64,000 bases of DNA from Pyrinomonadaceae bacterium. GTDB taxonomy: Bacteria > Acidobacteriota > Blastocatellia > Pyrinomonadales > Pyrinomonadaceae. This document shows positions 51,146-62,373 of the stretch, piece by piece; positions within the stretch are counted from its first letter, which is position 1, and the number at the start of each line of letters is the position of its first letter. The translations under genes were made by a program, and so were the position numbers. A model generated the notes under the pieces. The model saw only the letters and a program-made list of their open reading frames with translations. It made no database searches and was not told the DNA's origin. The DNA lies in NCBI GenBank assembly GCA_030841105.1, contig JAVEDE010000076.1:62001-126000 (forward strand), given 5' to 3'.

Positions 51146-52477
51146 ATGAAAAAGCACTTTGTGAACTACGCCTTCGCCGCGCTCGCCTCTGCGACGCTCG
51201 CGGGCGGCGCGTTCGGACAAACTACCGCGACGCAACCGGCGACTTCCGCCGCCGCCGCAGGCCAGTCGAACCCAGCCATTTCCCCCAACCGCGTCCTCGG
51301 CGACGCGACGGCCATTGATACCAACGCGAACACCATCACGCTCAAGGTTGACGGCGCGAGCGCGCCCGTCAACGTCGTCTTGAGCGCGGCGACCGTCTAT
51401 TACCGCGTCAACTCCGACGCGCTGGCGCGCGCCGCGAAGGGCGCGATCACGCCCGCCGACATGACCAAGATCACGCTCGCAGGCGTCGCCGTCGGCAATC
51501 GTCTGGTGGTGCTCGGTAAAGTCTCCGACGATCAGAAAACCGTCCCGGCGCGCGTCGTGATCGTGGCGACGAAAGAGGACATCGCGCAGAAGCAAGAGCG
51601 CGACCGCGCGGAGTGGCAGCGGCGCGGCATCCTCGGCACGGTGACGGCCGTCAACCCCGCGGCGAAAGAGATCACTGTGAACGTGTCCACGCCCGAAGGC
51701 GTCAAGCCGCTAGTTGTTGACGCGGCGGGCGAGAAGGTCTTGTTCCGACGTTACGCGCCCGACTCGGTGAAGTTTGCCGATGCGAAGGCGAGCAGTTTCG
51801 CGGAGGTGAAGACAGGGGATCGCCTGCGCGCGCTCGGCGAACGCAGCGCGGACGGCGCGCGCTTCACGCCCGAAGAGATCGTCTCCGGCTCGTTCCGTCA
51901 ACTCGTCGGCACGGTGACGGCCGTGGACGCGGCGACGGGTGAGATCAAGATCAAGACGCAGGACAACAAGATGCTCACCGTCCTCGTCAACAGCGCCTCT
52001 AACCTGCGCCGCCTGCCGCCGGTGATGGCGCAGTTCTTGGCGCAGCGCGCGGCCGGTGGCGGCGCGGCGGGCGGTGGTCGTCCGGGCGGCGGCAGACCCG
52101 CAGGCGCGGGTGGTGCTCCGGGTGAAGGCGCGCGTCCCCCGCAAACTGCGGGCGGCGGCGCGCCGGGCGCGGAAGGCGGCGCACGCGGTGAAGGCAGACC
52201 CGGCGGTGGCGGCGGGCGGCGCATGGGCGGCTTCGACCCGCAGGAGATGCTTGAGCGCATGCCGCAGACGACTTTGGCCGAGTTGAAGGCGGGCGACATG
52301 ATCATCGTCTCCAGCACGTCGGGCGCAGACCCGACGCGTTTGACGGCCATCGCGCTCGTCGCCGGGGTTGACGCGATCATCAACGCGATGCCCGCGGGCG
52401 CGGCGCGGCCAAACGTCGGCGGCGGTCAGGATTTGGGCTTGCCGGGCGGCATTGATCTCGGCATCGGCCTCCCGTAA
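51146..52477 (+). CDS. Exported DUF5666-like repeat protein with Gly-rich segment
   Basis: Signal peptide; repeated G(T)VTAVNPAAKEITVNV / GTVTAVDAATGEIKIKT units; AAGGGAAGGGRPGGGRPAGAGG. Confidence 0.7.
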   Translation: MKKHFVNYAFAALASATLAGGAFGQTTATQPATSAAAAGQSNPAISPNRVLGDATAIDTNANTITLKVDGASAPVNVVLSAATVYYRVNSDALARAAKGAITPADMTKITLAGVAVGNRLVVLGKVSDDQKTVPARVVIVATKEDIAQKQERDRAEWQRRGILGTVTAVNPAAKEITVNVSTPEGVKPLVVDAAGEKVLFRRYAPDSVKFADAKASSFAEVKTGDRLRALGERSADGARFTPEEIVSGSFRQLVGTVTAVDAATGEIKIKTQDNKMLTVLVNSASNLRRLPPVMAQFLAQRAAGGGAAGGGRPGGGRPAGAGGAPGEGARPPQTAGGGAPGAEGGARGEGRPGGGGGRRMGGFDPQEMLERMPQTTLAELKAGDMIIVSSTSGADPTRLTAIALVAGVDAIINAMPAGAARPNVGGGQDLGLPGGIDLGIGLP

Positions 52478-52490
52478 ATAGTTAAAAATA

Positions 52491-52532
52491 AAGACGGGTG
52501 AGGTGTAACCTGAGTCGCATTTCACCCGTCTT
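52491..52532. terminator. Hairpin terminator
   Basis: aagacgggtga ... tcacccgtctt. Confidence 0.65.
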
Positions 52533-52593
52533 CTATTTGTCGGTCTAAAAATCAGTAAAATTTTAAGTGAGGAAATCTCCCCAACCAGGAATC

Positions 52594-55500
52594 ATGAATT
52601 TATCATCGAGTTACATCATACGCGGGCTGAATTTGCTGCTGGCGTTCGCGCTCGCGGCCGTGCTCACGGCGGCGCAGGGCACGGGCGGTTTGCGCGGGAC
52701 GATCACGGACGAGTTCGGCGGCATCGTCGTCGGCGCGACCGTCACGCTGGTTGACGCGGCGGGCGCGGAGAAGACGGCGACGACAAACGACGACGGCGTC
52801 TACACCTTCACTAACCTCGCGCCCGGCACGTACACCCTGCGCGCGACGACGACCGGCTTCGGCGTCTACGAAAACGCGGCCGTGGTGGTCGCCGCCGGTC
52901 GCCGCGAGTCGCTCGACATCAAACTCAGCGTGACGCTCGAAAACGAGGACGTGACGGTTGCGGCCGAGACGCCCGTCAGCACCGAGGCCGAGAACAACCA
53001 GAGCGCGCTCGTCATCAAAGGCACAGACCTCGACGCTTTGCCCGACGACCCGGATGATCTCGCCGCCGCGCTCCAAGCTCTCGCAGGGCCTTCGGCGGGG
53101 CCGAACGGCGGGCAGATTTTTATTGACGGCTTCACGGGCGGGCGCATCCCGCCGAAAGAGTCTATCCGCGAAATTCGCATCAACCAGAATCCTTTCTCCG
53201 CGGAGTTCGACCGGCTCGGCTTCGGCCGCGTCGAAATCCTGACGCGCCCCGGCACAGACAAACTGCGCGGGCAGGGCAACTTCAACTTCGGCGACGAGAG
53301 CCTCAACTCGCGCGACCCGTTCGCCGAACGCCGCGCCCCGTTCCAACTGCGCAGCTACGGCTTTAACCTGAGCGGCCCCATTCAGAAACGCAAGTCGTCG
53401 TTCTTTATTGATTTCGACCGCCGCGAGTCGGACGGCAACTCGATCATCAACGCGCAGTTCATCGAACCCGACTCGTTCAACCTCGTCAACGTTAACCGCA
53501 CGCTCGTCGTGCCGACGCGCCGCACGACGTTCAGCCCGCGCCTCGACTATCAGATCAACGCGACGAACACCGTCGTCGCGCGCTACAGCTTCTCGCGCTC
53601 GCACACGGACAACCTCGGCGTCAGCGAGTTTTCGCTCGACGTTGATCCGTTCTTCGGCGTGGATCGCACCTTCAGCCGCCAGAACACCGAGCACAATTTT
53701 CAGTTCACCGAGACGACTATTCTCACCCCGACCGTGATCAACGAGACGCGCTTCCAGTTCGAGCGCAACCGCAGCGAATCGGGCGGCGACATCTCCGCGC
53801 CCGTCATCTTCGTGCGCGAGGCCTTCACTGGCGGCGGCGCACAGGCCGCCCCCGCCTCGGCCACCAACACGCGTTACGAGTTGTCGAACTACACCTCGTT
53901 CACGCTCGGCCTGCATTCCCTGAAGGCGGGCGGCCGCGTGCGCGGCATCAACATTTCCGACGTGTCGCAGTCGGGCTTCAACGGTCAGTTCATCTTCTCC
54001 GGCGGCCTCGCGCCGCAACTCGACTCGAATAACCAGATCGTCTTTCAGACCAGCCCGACGACGGGCATGCCTGAGCCGCTGCTGCTCAACGTCAACAGCA
54101 TCGAAAGCTTCCGCCGCACGCAGGTCTTTCAAGATCAGTGCCAACAATCTCCGGCGCAATGCCTGACGCCCGCCGAACTGCTCGCGCGCGGCGCGCTCCC
54201 CACGCAGTTCAGCATCTCCGGCGGCAACCCGGAGGCGAGCGTCAGCCAGTTAGACTTCGGCGCGTTCATTCAAGACGACTGGCGCGTACGCAAGAACTTC
54301 ACGCTCTCGGCCGGACTGCGCTACGAGACGCAGACGAACATCAGCAGCAATCTCAACTTCGCGCCGCGTCTCTCCTTCGCCTATTCGCCCGGCGCGGGCG
54401 CGCGCCAGCCGAAGACGGTCATCCGCGGCGGCTTCGGCGTCTTCTACACGCGCTTCGGCGAAAACTTCACGCTGCAAGCCAACCGCTTCAACGGCCAGAA
54501 CCAGCAGCAGTTCTTCATCCTCGCGCCCGCGCCCGGCGACACTTCGGCGCGCGCGATTCAGGCGCGCAACATCCTGAACAATTTCCCGAACGTGCCGACG
54601 ATCGAGCAGTTGACCCAGTTCGCCGTCCCGACCACGACGCGCGTTATCGCGCCCGACCTGCAATCGCCCTACACGATTCAGTCAACGGCCAGCGTTGAGC
54701 GTCTGCTGCCCGGCCGCATCACTGTGACGGCCAGCTTCGTCAACACGCGCACGCTCCACCTGCTGCGCATACGCAACATCAACGCACCGCTGAACGGCGT
54801 GCGCCCGCTCGGCTTCGCGCGCGGCAACGTCTTCCAGTACGAGTCGAGCGGCATCCTCAACCAGAACCAGTTGCTCGTCAACGCCAACACGCGCTTCAAT
54901 CCGAACTTCTCGATCTTCGCCAACTACACGCTCGGCCGCGCGCGCAGCGACTCGGACGGCGCGGGTTCGTTCCCGGCCGACAACTACGATCTGAGTTCGG
55001 AGTACGGGCGTTCGTCTCTCGACGTGCGTCACCGCTTCTTCCTCGGCGGCTCGATCTCCGCGCCGTGGGGCATTCGTTTCAACCCGCTCATCTTCGCCTC
55101 GACGGGCGCGCCCTTCAACATCACGACGGGCTTCGACAACAACGGCGATACGCAGAGCAACGACCGCCCCGCGTTCGCGACCGCCGCGACAACGCAGGCG
55201 AATTTGAAAGTGACGCCCTTCGGCAACTTCGACCTCAACCCTGCTCCCGGCGCGCAGATCATCCCGCGCAACTACGGGCAGAGTCCGGGTCAAATCACGG
55301 TCAACCTGAGAATCAACAAGTCGTTCGCGTTCGGCGATGTCCCCGGCGCGGCGGCGCGTAACACTGCCGCTAACGGCCAGACGCCCGCGGCGGGCGGCGA
55401 CCAGACTACTGCGGGCGGCGCAGCCGGCGGTCGCGGTGCTGGCGGCGGCGGTCGTGGCGGTCGTGCCGGCGGTGGTGGTGGCGGCCCGCGCGGCGGTGGC

Positions 55501-55764
55501 GGGGGAGGCGGCGGCGCGTTCGGTCAGGGCGGCATCTTCGGCGCGGGCGGCGGTGGCGGCGCGAGGGCTGAGCAGAAACGCTACAACCTGACGCTCGGCA
55601 TCAACATCAGCAACATCTTCAACCGCACGAATCCGGGGCCGTTCATCGGCAACCTCAGTTCGGATCGTTTCGGGCAGGCCACGCAGTCGGGCGGCTTCGG
55701 CTTCGGCGGCGGGAACGCGGCGGGCAACCGGCGCGTCGAAGCCCAACTCCGGTTCAGCTTCTAG
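52594..55764 (+). CDS. TonB-dependent receptor/Oar-like with N-terminal carboxypeptidase-regulatory domain and Gly-rich insert
   Basis: GGLRGTITDEFGGIVVGATVTLVDAAGAEKTATTNDDGVYTFTNLAPGTYTL; ESIREIRINQNPFSAEFDRLGFGRVEILTRPGTDKLRGQ; C-terminal aromatic residue. Confidence 0.92.
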   Translation: MNLSSSYIIRGLNLLLAFALAAVLTAAQGTGGLRGTITDEFGGIVVGATVTLVDAAGAEKTATTNDDGVYTFTNLAPGTYTLRATTTGFGVYENAAVVVAAGRRESLDIKLSVTLENEDVTVAAETPVSTEAENNQSALVIKGTDLDALPDDPDDLAAALQALAGPSAGPNGGQIFIDGFTGGRIPPKESIREIRINQNPFSAEFDRLGFGRVEILTRPGTDKLRGQGNFNFGDESLNSRDPFAERRAPFQLRSYGFNLSGPIQKRKSSFFIDFDRRESDGNSIINAQFIEPDSFNLVNVNRTLVVPTRRTTFSPRLDYQINATNTVVARYSFSRSHTDNLGVSEFSLDVDPFFGVDRTFSRQNTEHNFQFTETTILTPTVINETRFQFERNRSESGGDISAPVIFVREAFTGGGAQAAPASATNTRYELSNYTSFTLGLHSLKAGGRVRGINISDVSQSGFNGQFIFSGGLAPQLDSNNQIVFQTSPTTGMPEPLLLNVNSIESFRRTQVFQDQCQQSPAQCLTPAELLARGALPTQFSISGGNPEASVSQLDFGAFIQDDWRVRKNFTLSAGLRYETQTNISSNLNFAPRLSFAYSPGAGARQPKTVIRGGFGVFYTRFGENFTLQANRFNGQNQQQFFILAPAPGDTSARAIQARNILNNFPNVPTIEQLTQFAVPTTTRVIAPDLQSPYTIQSTASVERLLPGRITVTASFVNTRTLHLLRIRNINAPLNGVRPLGFARGNVFQYESSGILNQNQLLVNANTRFNPNFSIFANYTLGRARSDSDGAGSFPADNYDLSSEYGRSSLDVRHRFFLGGSISAPWGIRFNPLIFASTGAPFNITTGFDNNGDTQSNDRPAFATAATTQANLKVTPFGNFDLNPAPGAQIIPRNYGQSPGQITVNLRINKSFAFGDVPGAAARNTAANGQTPAAGGDQTTAGGAAGGRGAGGGGRGGRAGGGGGGPRGGGGGGGGAFGQGGIFGAGGGGGARAEQKRYNLTLGINISNIFNRTNPGPFIGNLSSDRFGQATQSGGFGFGGGNAAGNRRVEAQLRFSF

Positions 55765-55791
55765 ACTGAACTTTCCACAGGGTCGGCACGT

Positions 55792-55858
55792 AAAATCTCA
55801 CGCCGGGGGCAAGCGGGAAACTCTTCGAGTCTCCTTCCTGCTCCCGGCGTGAGATTTT
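55792..55858. terminator. Hairpin terminator
   Basis: aaaatctcacgccgggg ... cccggcgtgagatttt followed by T-rich. Confidence 0.75.
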
Positions 55859-55977
55859 TATAACGAGCGGTAATCGGTTAATCTTCCCTGTGCCGGAGAA
55901 GATCGCTTCCTTTCAAACGGCAGTCGCCATCAATTCAACGGAATCGCCAGCCTGCCCCATAGCAAAGAGGTAACAAC

Positions 55978-56787
55978 ATGAAGTTCACATCCCCCTTCAC
56001 CCTTGCCGCCACGCGCCGCATCGCCCTCGCCCTCTGTCTCTCGACCGCTGCGAGCGTCGGCGCGCTTGCACAGGAGAAGCCGTCGGACAAAACCAGCGCG
56101 GCCGCGACGACTGCCGCGCCCGCAACTGCCGCGCAGCCCGCGGTCAAAACTTCCATCATCACCGCGGCGATGACGCCCCTCGAACTGGCGCACGCGGCGT
56201 TCACGGCGCAAGGCGGCGAGAAGTTTCGCCACCTCAAGAACATGCTGCTCACCGGCTCGGTTGATCTCTACGCGCCGAGTTCCACGCAGTCGCTCACGGG
56301 CAGGTTCGGCATGATCGTCGCGGGCGATAAGCTGAGGCAGGACGTGCAGTCCGCCCTCTTCAGTTTCCAACTCATCTTCGACGGCGAACGCAGCTATACC
56401 TCGATGCGCGGCATGAACCTCCCGCCGCTCACCAAGTTCGGCATCCCCGTGCTCGCCAAGTTCGACCAGGCGGGTTACGTCATCACCGCGCTGCCCGACA
56501 AGAAGAAAGAGCGCGGCTTTCGCATCACGGACGCCGAAGGCAACAGCACCGACTACTACGTCGAGATGGCGACCGGGCGCGTCCGCCGCTTCGAGATTCC
56601 CTACAACCGCATGACCTACAGTTTCGAGTACAAGGGCTTCCGCGAACTCGACGGCGTGCTCGTCCCCACGAGCTTCGCGCAAAAGCTGACCGCGCCGCAG
56701 GGCGACTTCATCGCCGAGTTCAAAGTCAAAGAAGTGAAACTCAATCAGGACTTGCCCGCCGACGCCTTCAAGATTCCCGAACAGTAA
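55978..56787 (+). CDS. Outer-membrane lipoprotein-sorting/LolA-like exported protein
   Basis: Signal peptide; FRHLKNMLLTGSVDLYAP... FRITDAEGNSTDYYVEMATGRVRRFEIPYN. Confidence 0.6.
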   Translation: MKFTSPFTLAATRRIALALCLSTAASVGALAQEKPSDKTSAAATTAAPATAAQPAVKTSIITAAMTPLELAHAAFTAQGGEKFRHLKNMLLTGSVDLYAPSSTQSLTGRFGMIVAGDKLRQDVQSALFSFQLIFDGERSYTSMRGMNLPPLTKFGIPVLAKFDQAGYVITALPDKKKERGFRITDAEGNSTDYYVEMATGRVRRFEIPYNRMTYSFEYKGFRELDGVLVPTSFAQKLTAPQGDFIAEFKVKEVKLNQDLPADAFKIPEQ

Positions 56788-56800
56788 GCGGGCGGGGAAC

Positions 56801-56880
56801 AGGTTAAAGGGTAAAGGGTAAGGGGGAAAGGGAAGCAACATGCTTTCTCCTTTCCCCCTTACCCCTTTCCCTTTAACCTG
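56801..56880. repeat. Heptamer-arm hairpin (GGGTAAA units)
   Basis: caggttaaagggtaaagggtaagggggaaaggga ... ctcctttcccccttacccctttccctttaacctg. Confidence 0.92.
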
Positions 56881-56891
56881 CTTTTCGCTTC

Positions 56892-57452
56892 CTAGACGCT
56901 CAGGATTTCCTGCTCCTTGGTCTTCGCCAGTTCGTCTACTTTGCCGATGTACGAGTTGGTCAGCTTCTGAACTTCTTCCAGCCCGTCGCGCTCGTTGTCT
57001 TCGGAGATCGTCTTGTCCTTGAGCATCTTCTTGAGCCGCTCGTTGGCGTCGCGCCGGATGTTGCGGATGGCCGTGCGGTGCTCCTCCGCGAACTCGTGCA
57101 CCTGCTTCGCCAACTGCTTGCGCCGCTCTTCCGTCAACGCCGGGATCGGCACGCGCACCATCTTGCCGTCGTTCGACGGGTTCAGGCCGAGGTCGGCCGT
57201 GCGGATCGCCTTCTCGATAGCGTTGAGTTGCGACACGTCCCACGGCTGCACGGCGAGCATCTGCGCGTCGGGCACGCTGATCGAGGCCATCTGATTGAGC
57301 GGCGTCGGCGTGCCGTAATAATCAACCACGACCGGATCGAGCAGCGTCACCACCGCGCGCCCCGTGCGGACGCTCGACAGCCTCCGCCGCAAATCCTCTA
57401 TAGACGCCTCCATGCGCGGCCGCGTCTCTTTAATCACATCTTTCTCGCTCAT
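56892..57452 (-). CDS. frr: Ribosome recycling factor
   Basis: MSEKDVIKETRPRMEASIEDLRRRLSSVRTGRAVVTLLDPVVVDYYGTPTPLNQMASI. Confidence 0.97.
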   Translation of the reverse strand: MSEKDVIKETRPRMEASIEDLRRRLSSVRTGRAVVTLLDPVVVDYYGTPTPLNQMASISVPDAQMLAVQPWDVSQLNAIEKAIRTADLGLNPSNDGKMVRVPIPALTEERRKQLAKQVHEFAEEHRTAIRNIRRDANERLKKMLKDKTISEDNERDGLEEVQKLTNSYIGKVDELAKTKEQEILSV

Positions 57453-57463
57453 CTGTTTTCTCC

Positions 57464-57540
57464 GTGACAGGCAACAAGTGACGGGTGACAGGAAAGACAA
57501 GGCTTTAATCTTGTCACCTGTCACCCGTCACTTGTCACTG
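57464..57540. repeat. Heptamer-arm hairpin (GTGACAG/GTGACGG units)
   Basis: gtgacaggcaacaagtgacgggtgacagg ... cttgtcacctgtcacccgtcacttgtcactg. Confidence 0.88.
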
Positions 57541-58302
57541 CTTTTCTTGTCTCTCCATGCAGACGGTCGTACCGACGCCGACCTCGCCCATGACGACACG
57601 CATGATGTTGCCGGAGTTGCGCATGTTGAAGACGACGATGGGCAGGCGGTTGTCCATGCACAGCGAGATGGCCGAAGCGTCCATCACTTGCAAGCGTTGC
57701 TCCAACACTTCCTGATACGTGATGCAGTCGTAGCGCGTGGCCGTCGCGTCCTTCATCGGGTCGGCGTTGTAGATGCCTTCGACCTTCGTCGCCTTCAAGA
57801 TCACTTCGGCCTTAATCTCTAACGCGCGCAGGGCGGCGGCCGAGTCAGTCGTGAAATAAGGGTTGCCCGTGCCGCCCGCGAAGATGACGACGCGCCGCTT
57901 CTCCAAGTGGCGCACGGCGCGGCGGCGGATGAACGGCTCGGCCACTTCCGGGATGTTCAAGGCGGACAGGATGCGCGTGTGGACGCCCGCCGTCTCCAAC
58001 GCGTCTTGCAGCACACAGGCGTTCATCACGGTCGCGAGCATGCCGATGTAATCCGCGCTCGAACGATCCATGTTGCCCGCGCTTTTCGAGACACCGCGAA
58101 AGATGTTGCCGCCGCCGACGACAATCGCCACCTCGACGCCGCGGTCGTGGACGGCCTTGACCTCTTCGGCCACCCCGCGCGCCGTGTCCACGTCCACGCC
58201 GTAGTTCTGCGCGCCCATCAAAGCCTCACCGGAGATTTTTAAGAGTATCCGGCGATAGACGGGCGCGGGCGAATTGGTGGTTTGTGCTTCGACTGTGCTC
58301 AT
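57535..58302 (-). CDS. pyrH: UMP kinase
   Basis: [32 protein letters not shown]; start at MSTVEAQ. Confidence 0.97.
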   Translation of the reverse strand: MSTVEAQTTNSPAPVYRRILLKISGEALMGAQNYGVDVDTARGVAEEVKAVHDRGVEVAIVVGGGNIFRGVSKSAGNMDRSSADYIGMLATVMNACVLQDALETAGVHTRILSALNIPEVAEPFIRRRAVRHLEKRRVVIFAGGTGNPYFTTDSAAALRALEIKAEVILKATKVEGIYNADPMKDATATRYDCITYQEVLEQRLQVMDASAISLCMDNRLPIVVFNMRNSGNIMRVVMGEVGVGTTVCMERQEKQ

Positions 58303-58314
58303 CACGAACCCATT

Positions 58315-58400
58315 CAATTGCGGATTGCGGAATTCCGACTGCGGATTAGAAAGACAGTTGCTTTACTAATTCGCAGTCGGAATTCCGCACTCCGCAATCT
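58315..58400. repeat. Heptamer-arm hairpin (GCGGATT/GCGGAAT units)
   Basis: attgcggattgcggaattccgactgcggattag ... ctaattcgcagtcggaattccgcactccgcaat. Confidence 0.9.
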
Positions 58401-58403
58401 AAC

Positions 58404-59072
<669 letters not shown>

Positions 59073-59176
59073 GATTGCTCTCCTGATTGCTCTATTCAAA
59101 GTAAAGCGCAGCCCGGCGGGGTGTCCGCTGTTGGAGGCTGCGCTCGCCGAAAAATCGAATCTTGAACTGTGAAAAC

Positions 59177-60268
59177 TTACTTCGCCGCGCCGACCGACTC
59201 CGCGCCCTTCTCCTGTTCGGCGGACGACTGGCCGCGCACTTCGCTCTCGTCCGAACCGCCGCCCGTCGCGCCGCGAACGGGCGCGCCCGTGCCTTCGGCC
59301 GGGTGATCGCCGACGCTGTCCGGCTGTTGACCCGTCTTGCCGAACCCGATGTTGCCGGCGACGGACACTTGCGTCTCCGTGGAAGGCGCGCTCGCGCCCA
59401 TGTCGGTGAAGTTCTTCGCTTCGAGGCCGGGGTCGCGCGCCGTCGTGATGGACGAAGTGCCGTCGCCGCTCGCGCTCAGTGAATTGCGTGTGCCCGTGTC
59501 GGAGGTCGCGCTGCTACCGCCGGTCGCTCCTGCGCCCGCGTCAACTTCCGCGCCGTCGTCGTCCGCGGCCTTTGAGCGCATCTCCTGACCTTCGACGACC
59601 GCATCGGCGATACGTGAGGCGAAGAGACGCACGGCGCGCAGGGCGTCGTCGTTGCCGGGGATGATGTAGTCAATGCCTTCGGGCGAACAGTTGGTGTCCA
59701 CGACGGCGATGACGGGGATGCCGAGGCGGTTCGCTTCCGCGACCGCGATCTCTTCCTTGCGCACGTCAATGATGAACAAGGCGTCGGGCAGGCGCGTCAT
59801 GTTCTTGATGCCGGAGAGGTTCTTCTCCAAAGTCTCGCGCTCGCGGTCGAGCTTGATGCGCTCCTTCTTGGTGAGCATCTCGTAGCGGCCGTCCGTCTGC
59901 ATCGCTTCGAGGTCGCGCAGGCGTTTGATGGACTTCTGCACGGTCTGGAAGTTCGTGAGCAGGCCGCCGAGCCAGCGCTGGTTGATGTAGTACTGGTTGG
60001 CGCGCGAGGCTTCTTCGCGGATGGCGTCCTGCGCCTGTCGTTTCGTGCCGACGAAGAGGATGGTGCGGCCACGATCTTCCGAAGCCATGTTCGTGACGAA
60101 CCCGATGGCCTCGCGGAACATCTTCTGGGTCTTTTGCAGGTCAATAATGTTAATGCCGTTGCGCTCGCCGAAAATGTATTCCTTCATCTTCGGGTTCCAA
60201 CGCCTGACTTGATGGCCGAAGTGGACGCCGGCCTCCAAGAGTTCTTTCATCGTTACCGTGACTGCCAA
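59177..60268 (-). CDS. rpsB: 30S ribosomal protein S2 with ~130-aa C-terminal extension
   Basis: [41 protein letters not shown]; extension rich in G/S/T/E. Confidence 0.96.
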   Translation of the reverse strand: MAVTVTMKELLEAGVHFGHQVRRWNPKMKEYIFGERNGINIIDLQKTQKMFREAIGFVTNMASEDRGRTILFVGTKRQAQDAIREEASRANQYYINQRWLGGLLTNFQTVQKSIKRLRDLEAMQTDGRYEMLTKKERIKLDRERETLEKNLSGIKNMTRLPDALFIIDVRKEEIAVAEANRLGIPVIAVVDTNCSPEGIDYIIPGNDDALRAVRLFASRIADAVVEGQEMRSKAADDDGAEVDAGAGATGGSSATSDTGTRNSLSASGDGTSSITTARDPGLEAKNFTDMGASAPSTETQVSVAGNIGFGKTGQQPDSVGDHPAEGTGAPVRGATGGGSDESEVRGQSSAEQEKGAESVGAAK

Positions 60269-60369
60269 AAGTGAGCCTCCTTAGGTGATTGGTTTAATGT
60301 GCTCGCCGCGCCCGTTTGCCATCTCCCGCAGGGGAGCGGAACCAACCCGGACACGACAATGGATTGACG

Positions 60370-60449
60370 ACAGTGAAAAGTAACGAGAGACGAGTGACAA
60401 GTTGAAACGAGATTTTCTCTCGTCACTTGTCACTCGCCACCCGTCACTG
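60370..60449. repeat. Heptamer-arm hairpin (GTGACAA-like)
   Basis: cagtgaaaagtaacgagagacgagtgacaagtt ... ctcgtcacttgtcactcgccacccgtcactg. Confidence 0.85.
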
Positions 60450-60454
60450 AATTT

Positions 60455-60847
60455 TTAACGTTTCGAGAACTGGAAGCGCTTGCGTGCGCCCTTCTGCCCG
60501 TACTTCTTGCGTTCCTTGATGCGCGGGTCGCGGGTGACGAGACCGGCCTGTTTCAAGGCGGGGCGGAGGTCGGAGTTGAACACCATCAGGGCGCGCGTGA
60601 TGCCGTGGCGGATCGCACCGGCCTGTCCGGCCGGGCCGCCGCCCGCGACGTTGACGAGGATGTCGAACTTGCTGCCCGTCTCGGTCAACTGCAAGGGCTG
60701 GCGGATGACCATGCGCAACGCCTGGTTCGGGAAATATTGATCGAAGCCTTTTTTGTTGACCAGAATCTCGCCCGTGCCGGGGCGCAGGTAGACGCGCGCC
60801 GTCGAAGTCTTGCGCCGTCCCGTTCCGTAATACTGAATGTCAGCCAC
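60455..60847 (-). CDS. rpsI: 30S ribosomal protein S9
   Basis: [26 protein letters not shown] ... [17 protein letters not shown]. Confidence 0.97.
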   Translation of the reverse strand: MADIQYYGTGRRKTSTARVYLRPGTGEILVNKKGFDQYFPNQALRMVIRQPLQLTETGSKFDILVNVAGGGPAGQAGAIRHGITRALMVFNSDLRPALKQAGLVTRDPRIKERKKYGQKGARKRFQFSKR

Positions 60848-60883
60848 GTTGTTTCGTCCTTAAAATCTGAAAAGGTGTTGAGC

Positions 60884-61351
60884 CTACTGGTGCTGTTGCT
60901 GCTGCGCGGCGCGCGGGTCGAGCGTGAGCGGTTCGGGTTTCTGCGCCGCGTGCCGGTGGTTGGCGTCCGCGTAGACTTTGAGTTTCTTGCCCATCGCACG
61001 CCCCAGCTTGTTCTTCGGGAGCATGCCGCGCACGGCGAGTTCGATGACGCGCTCCGGGTGCTTCGCGAATTGATCTTTGACGCCGATTTCGCGCAGGCCG
61101 CCCGGATAGAGCGTGTGATGGCGGTAGACTTTCTGCTCGGCCTTCGAGCCTTTGAAGACAGCCTGCCGCGCGTTGATGACGATGACGTGATCGCCCATGT
61201 CCATGAACGGCGTCCACTGCGGGTTGTTCTTGCCCGACAGCACGCGCGCCACTTCCGTGGCTAACCGCCCGACCGTCTGCCCCGCCGCATCCACGACGTA
61301 CCATTTGCGTTTTTCTGCGAGACCCTGCCCGCTCGGAAAGTATGTTGACAT
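60884..61351 (-). CDS. rplM: 50S ribosomal protein L13
   Basis: [46 protein letters not shown]; start at MSTYFPSG. Confidence 0.96.
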   Translation of the reverse strand: MSTYFPSGQGLAEKRKWYVVDAAGQTVGRLATEVARVLSGKNNPQWTPFMDMGDHVIVINARQAVFKGSKAEQKVYRHHTLYPGGLREIGVKDQFAKHPERVIELAVRGMLPKNKLGRAMGKKLKVYADANHRHAAQKPEPLTLDPRAAQQQQHQ

Positions 61352-61594
61352 AGATAACTCTCTCGGAAAATAGCGTCTGAAACGCGAACGAGTAGAATAC
61401 TTAACGGGGCGGAAAATTGTCAAGCCGGAGCGGGGAGTTAAGTGCGTGAGGCGCGACGATTTGCCGCGAGATTTGCCCGCGACAAGGACGGCGAACTCGT
61501 GTATTATCTCCGCCCATACTCACGGGGTCATACGGGCAACATCCGGCGCAATTTCGGAAGAGCGCCCCTTTTCACAAAATAAGGAGAAACGATT

Positions 61595-62161
61595 ATGCGA
61601 AGAATACAGACGATTGTGGCTGCGTTGTGCCTCATCATGGCGATGGCCGCGGGCGCACAGGCGCAGAACAGCTACAGTTCGGGAACGATGGGGGTGGGGA
61701 CGGGGCAGAAGTCGCTCTACGACCGCCTCGGCGGGCTGGATGCGATCAAGGCGGTCATCGGCGAGTTCGCCTCGCGCGTGCTGGCCGACGAACGCATCAA
61801 CAAGAAGTTCGTCAAGACCGACGCCACGCGCCTGACACACTGCCTCGTCGAGCAGGTGTGCGCGGCGACGGGCGGCCCGTGCGTCTACACGTGCAACAGC
61901 ATGAAGAAGTCGCACAAGAACATGAAGGTGACCGAAGGCGAGTTCAACGCGCTCGTCGAGGACTTGGTGGCCGCGCTCGACAAGTTCAACGTGCCGGCGA
62001 CCGAGAAGAACGAGTTGCTTGGCGCGCTGGCCGGGATGAAGGGCGACATCGTGGAAGTCCCCGGTAGCGCGACGGGCACGCCGCTGCCGCCCAACTTCAA
62101 ACCCGCCAAGCCGCTGCCGAAGGCGAAAACCGCCGCTGGCCCGGCCAAGAAGAAGGGCTAG
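61595..62161 (+). CDS. Group 1 truncated hemoglobin with signal peptide
   Basis: [43 protein letters not shown]...[43 protein letters not shown]. Confidence 0.9.
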   Translation: MRRIQTIVAALCLIMAMAAGAQAQNSYSSGTMGVGTGQKSLYDRLGGLDAIKAVIGEFASRVLADERINKKFVKTDATRLTHCLVEQVCAATGGPCVYTCNSMKKSHKNMKVTEGEFNALVEDLVAALDKFNVPATEKNELLGALAGMKGDIVEVPGSATGTPLPPNFKPAKPLPKAKTAAGPAKKKG

Positions 62162-62304
62162 TAAACCGCGTCGCACCGTCGCGCGTGGCTCTCCCACGCG
62201 TGCAGACAAGAGGGCAGGCGCGAAGCCCCTGCTTCACGGCTCTGTCAACTAATGCCGCTTCGCGGCTCTGGCAACTGCCGCCGCTTCGCGGTTCGGTGTC
62301 GGCA

Positions 62305-62354
62305 AAACTAAAAGAGGCTCTCAGGTGCGACAACCTGAGAGCCTCTTTTAGTTT
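62305..62354. terminator. Bidirectional rho-independent terminator, 22-bp stem
   Basis: aaactaaaagaggctctcaggt-gcgaca-acctgagagcctcttttagttt between convergent genes. Confidence 0.92.
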
Positions 62355-62373
62355 CGAGCGGATGAAAACCGGC

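Noticed and set aside
52603-54159. 518-aa minus-strand ORF opposite the TonB receptor
   Set aside because: Shadow ORF; the receptor in the plus frame has strong domain evidence.
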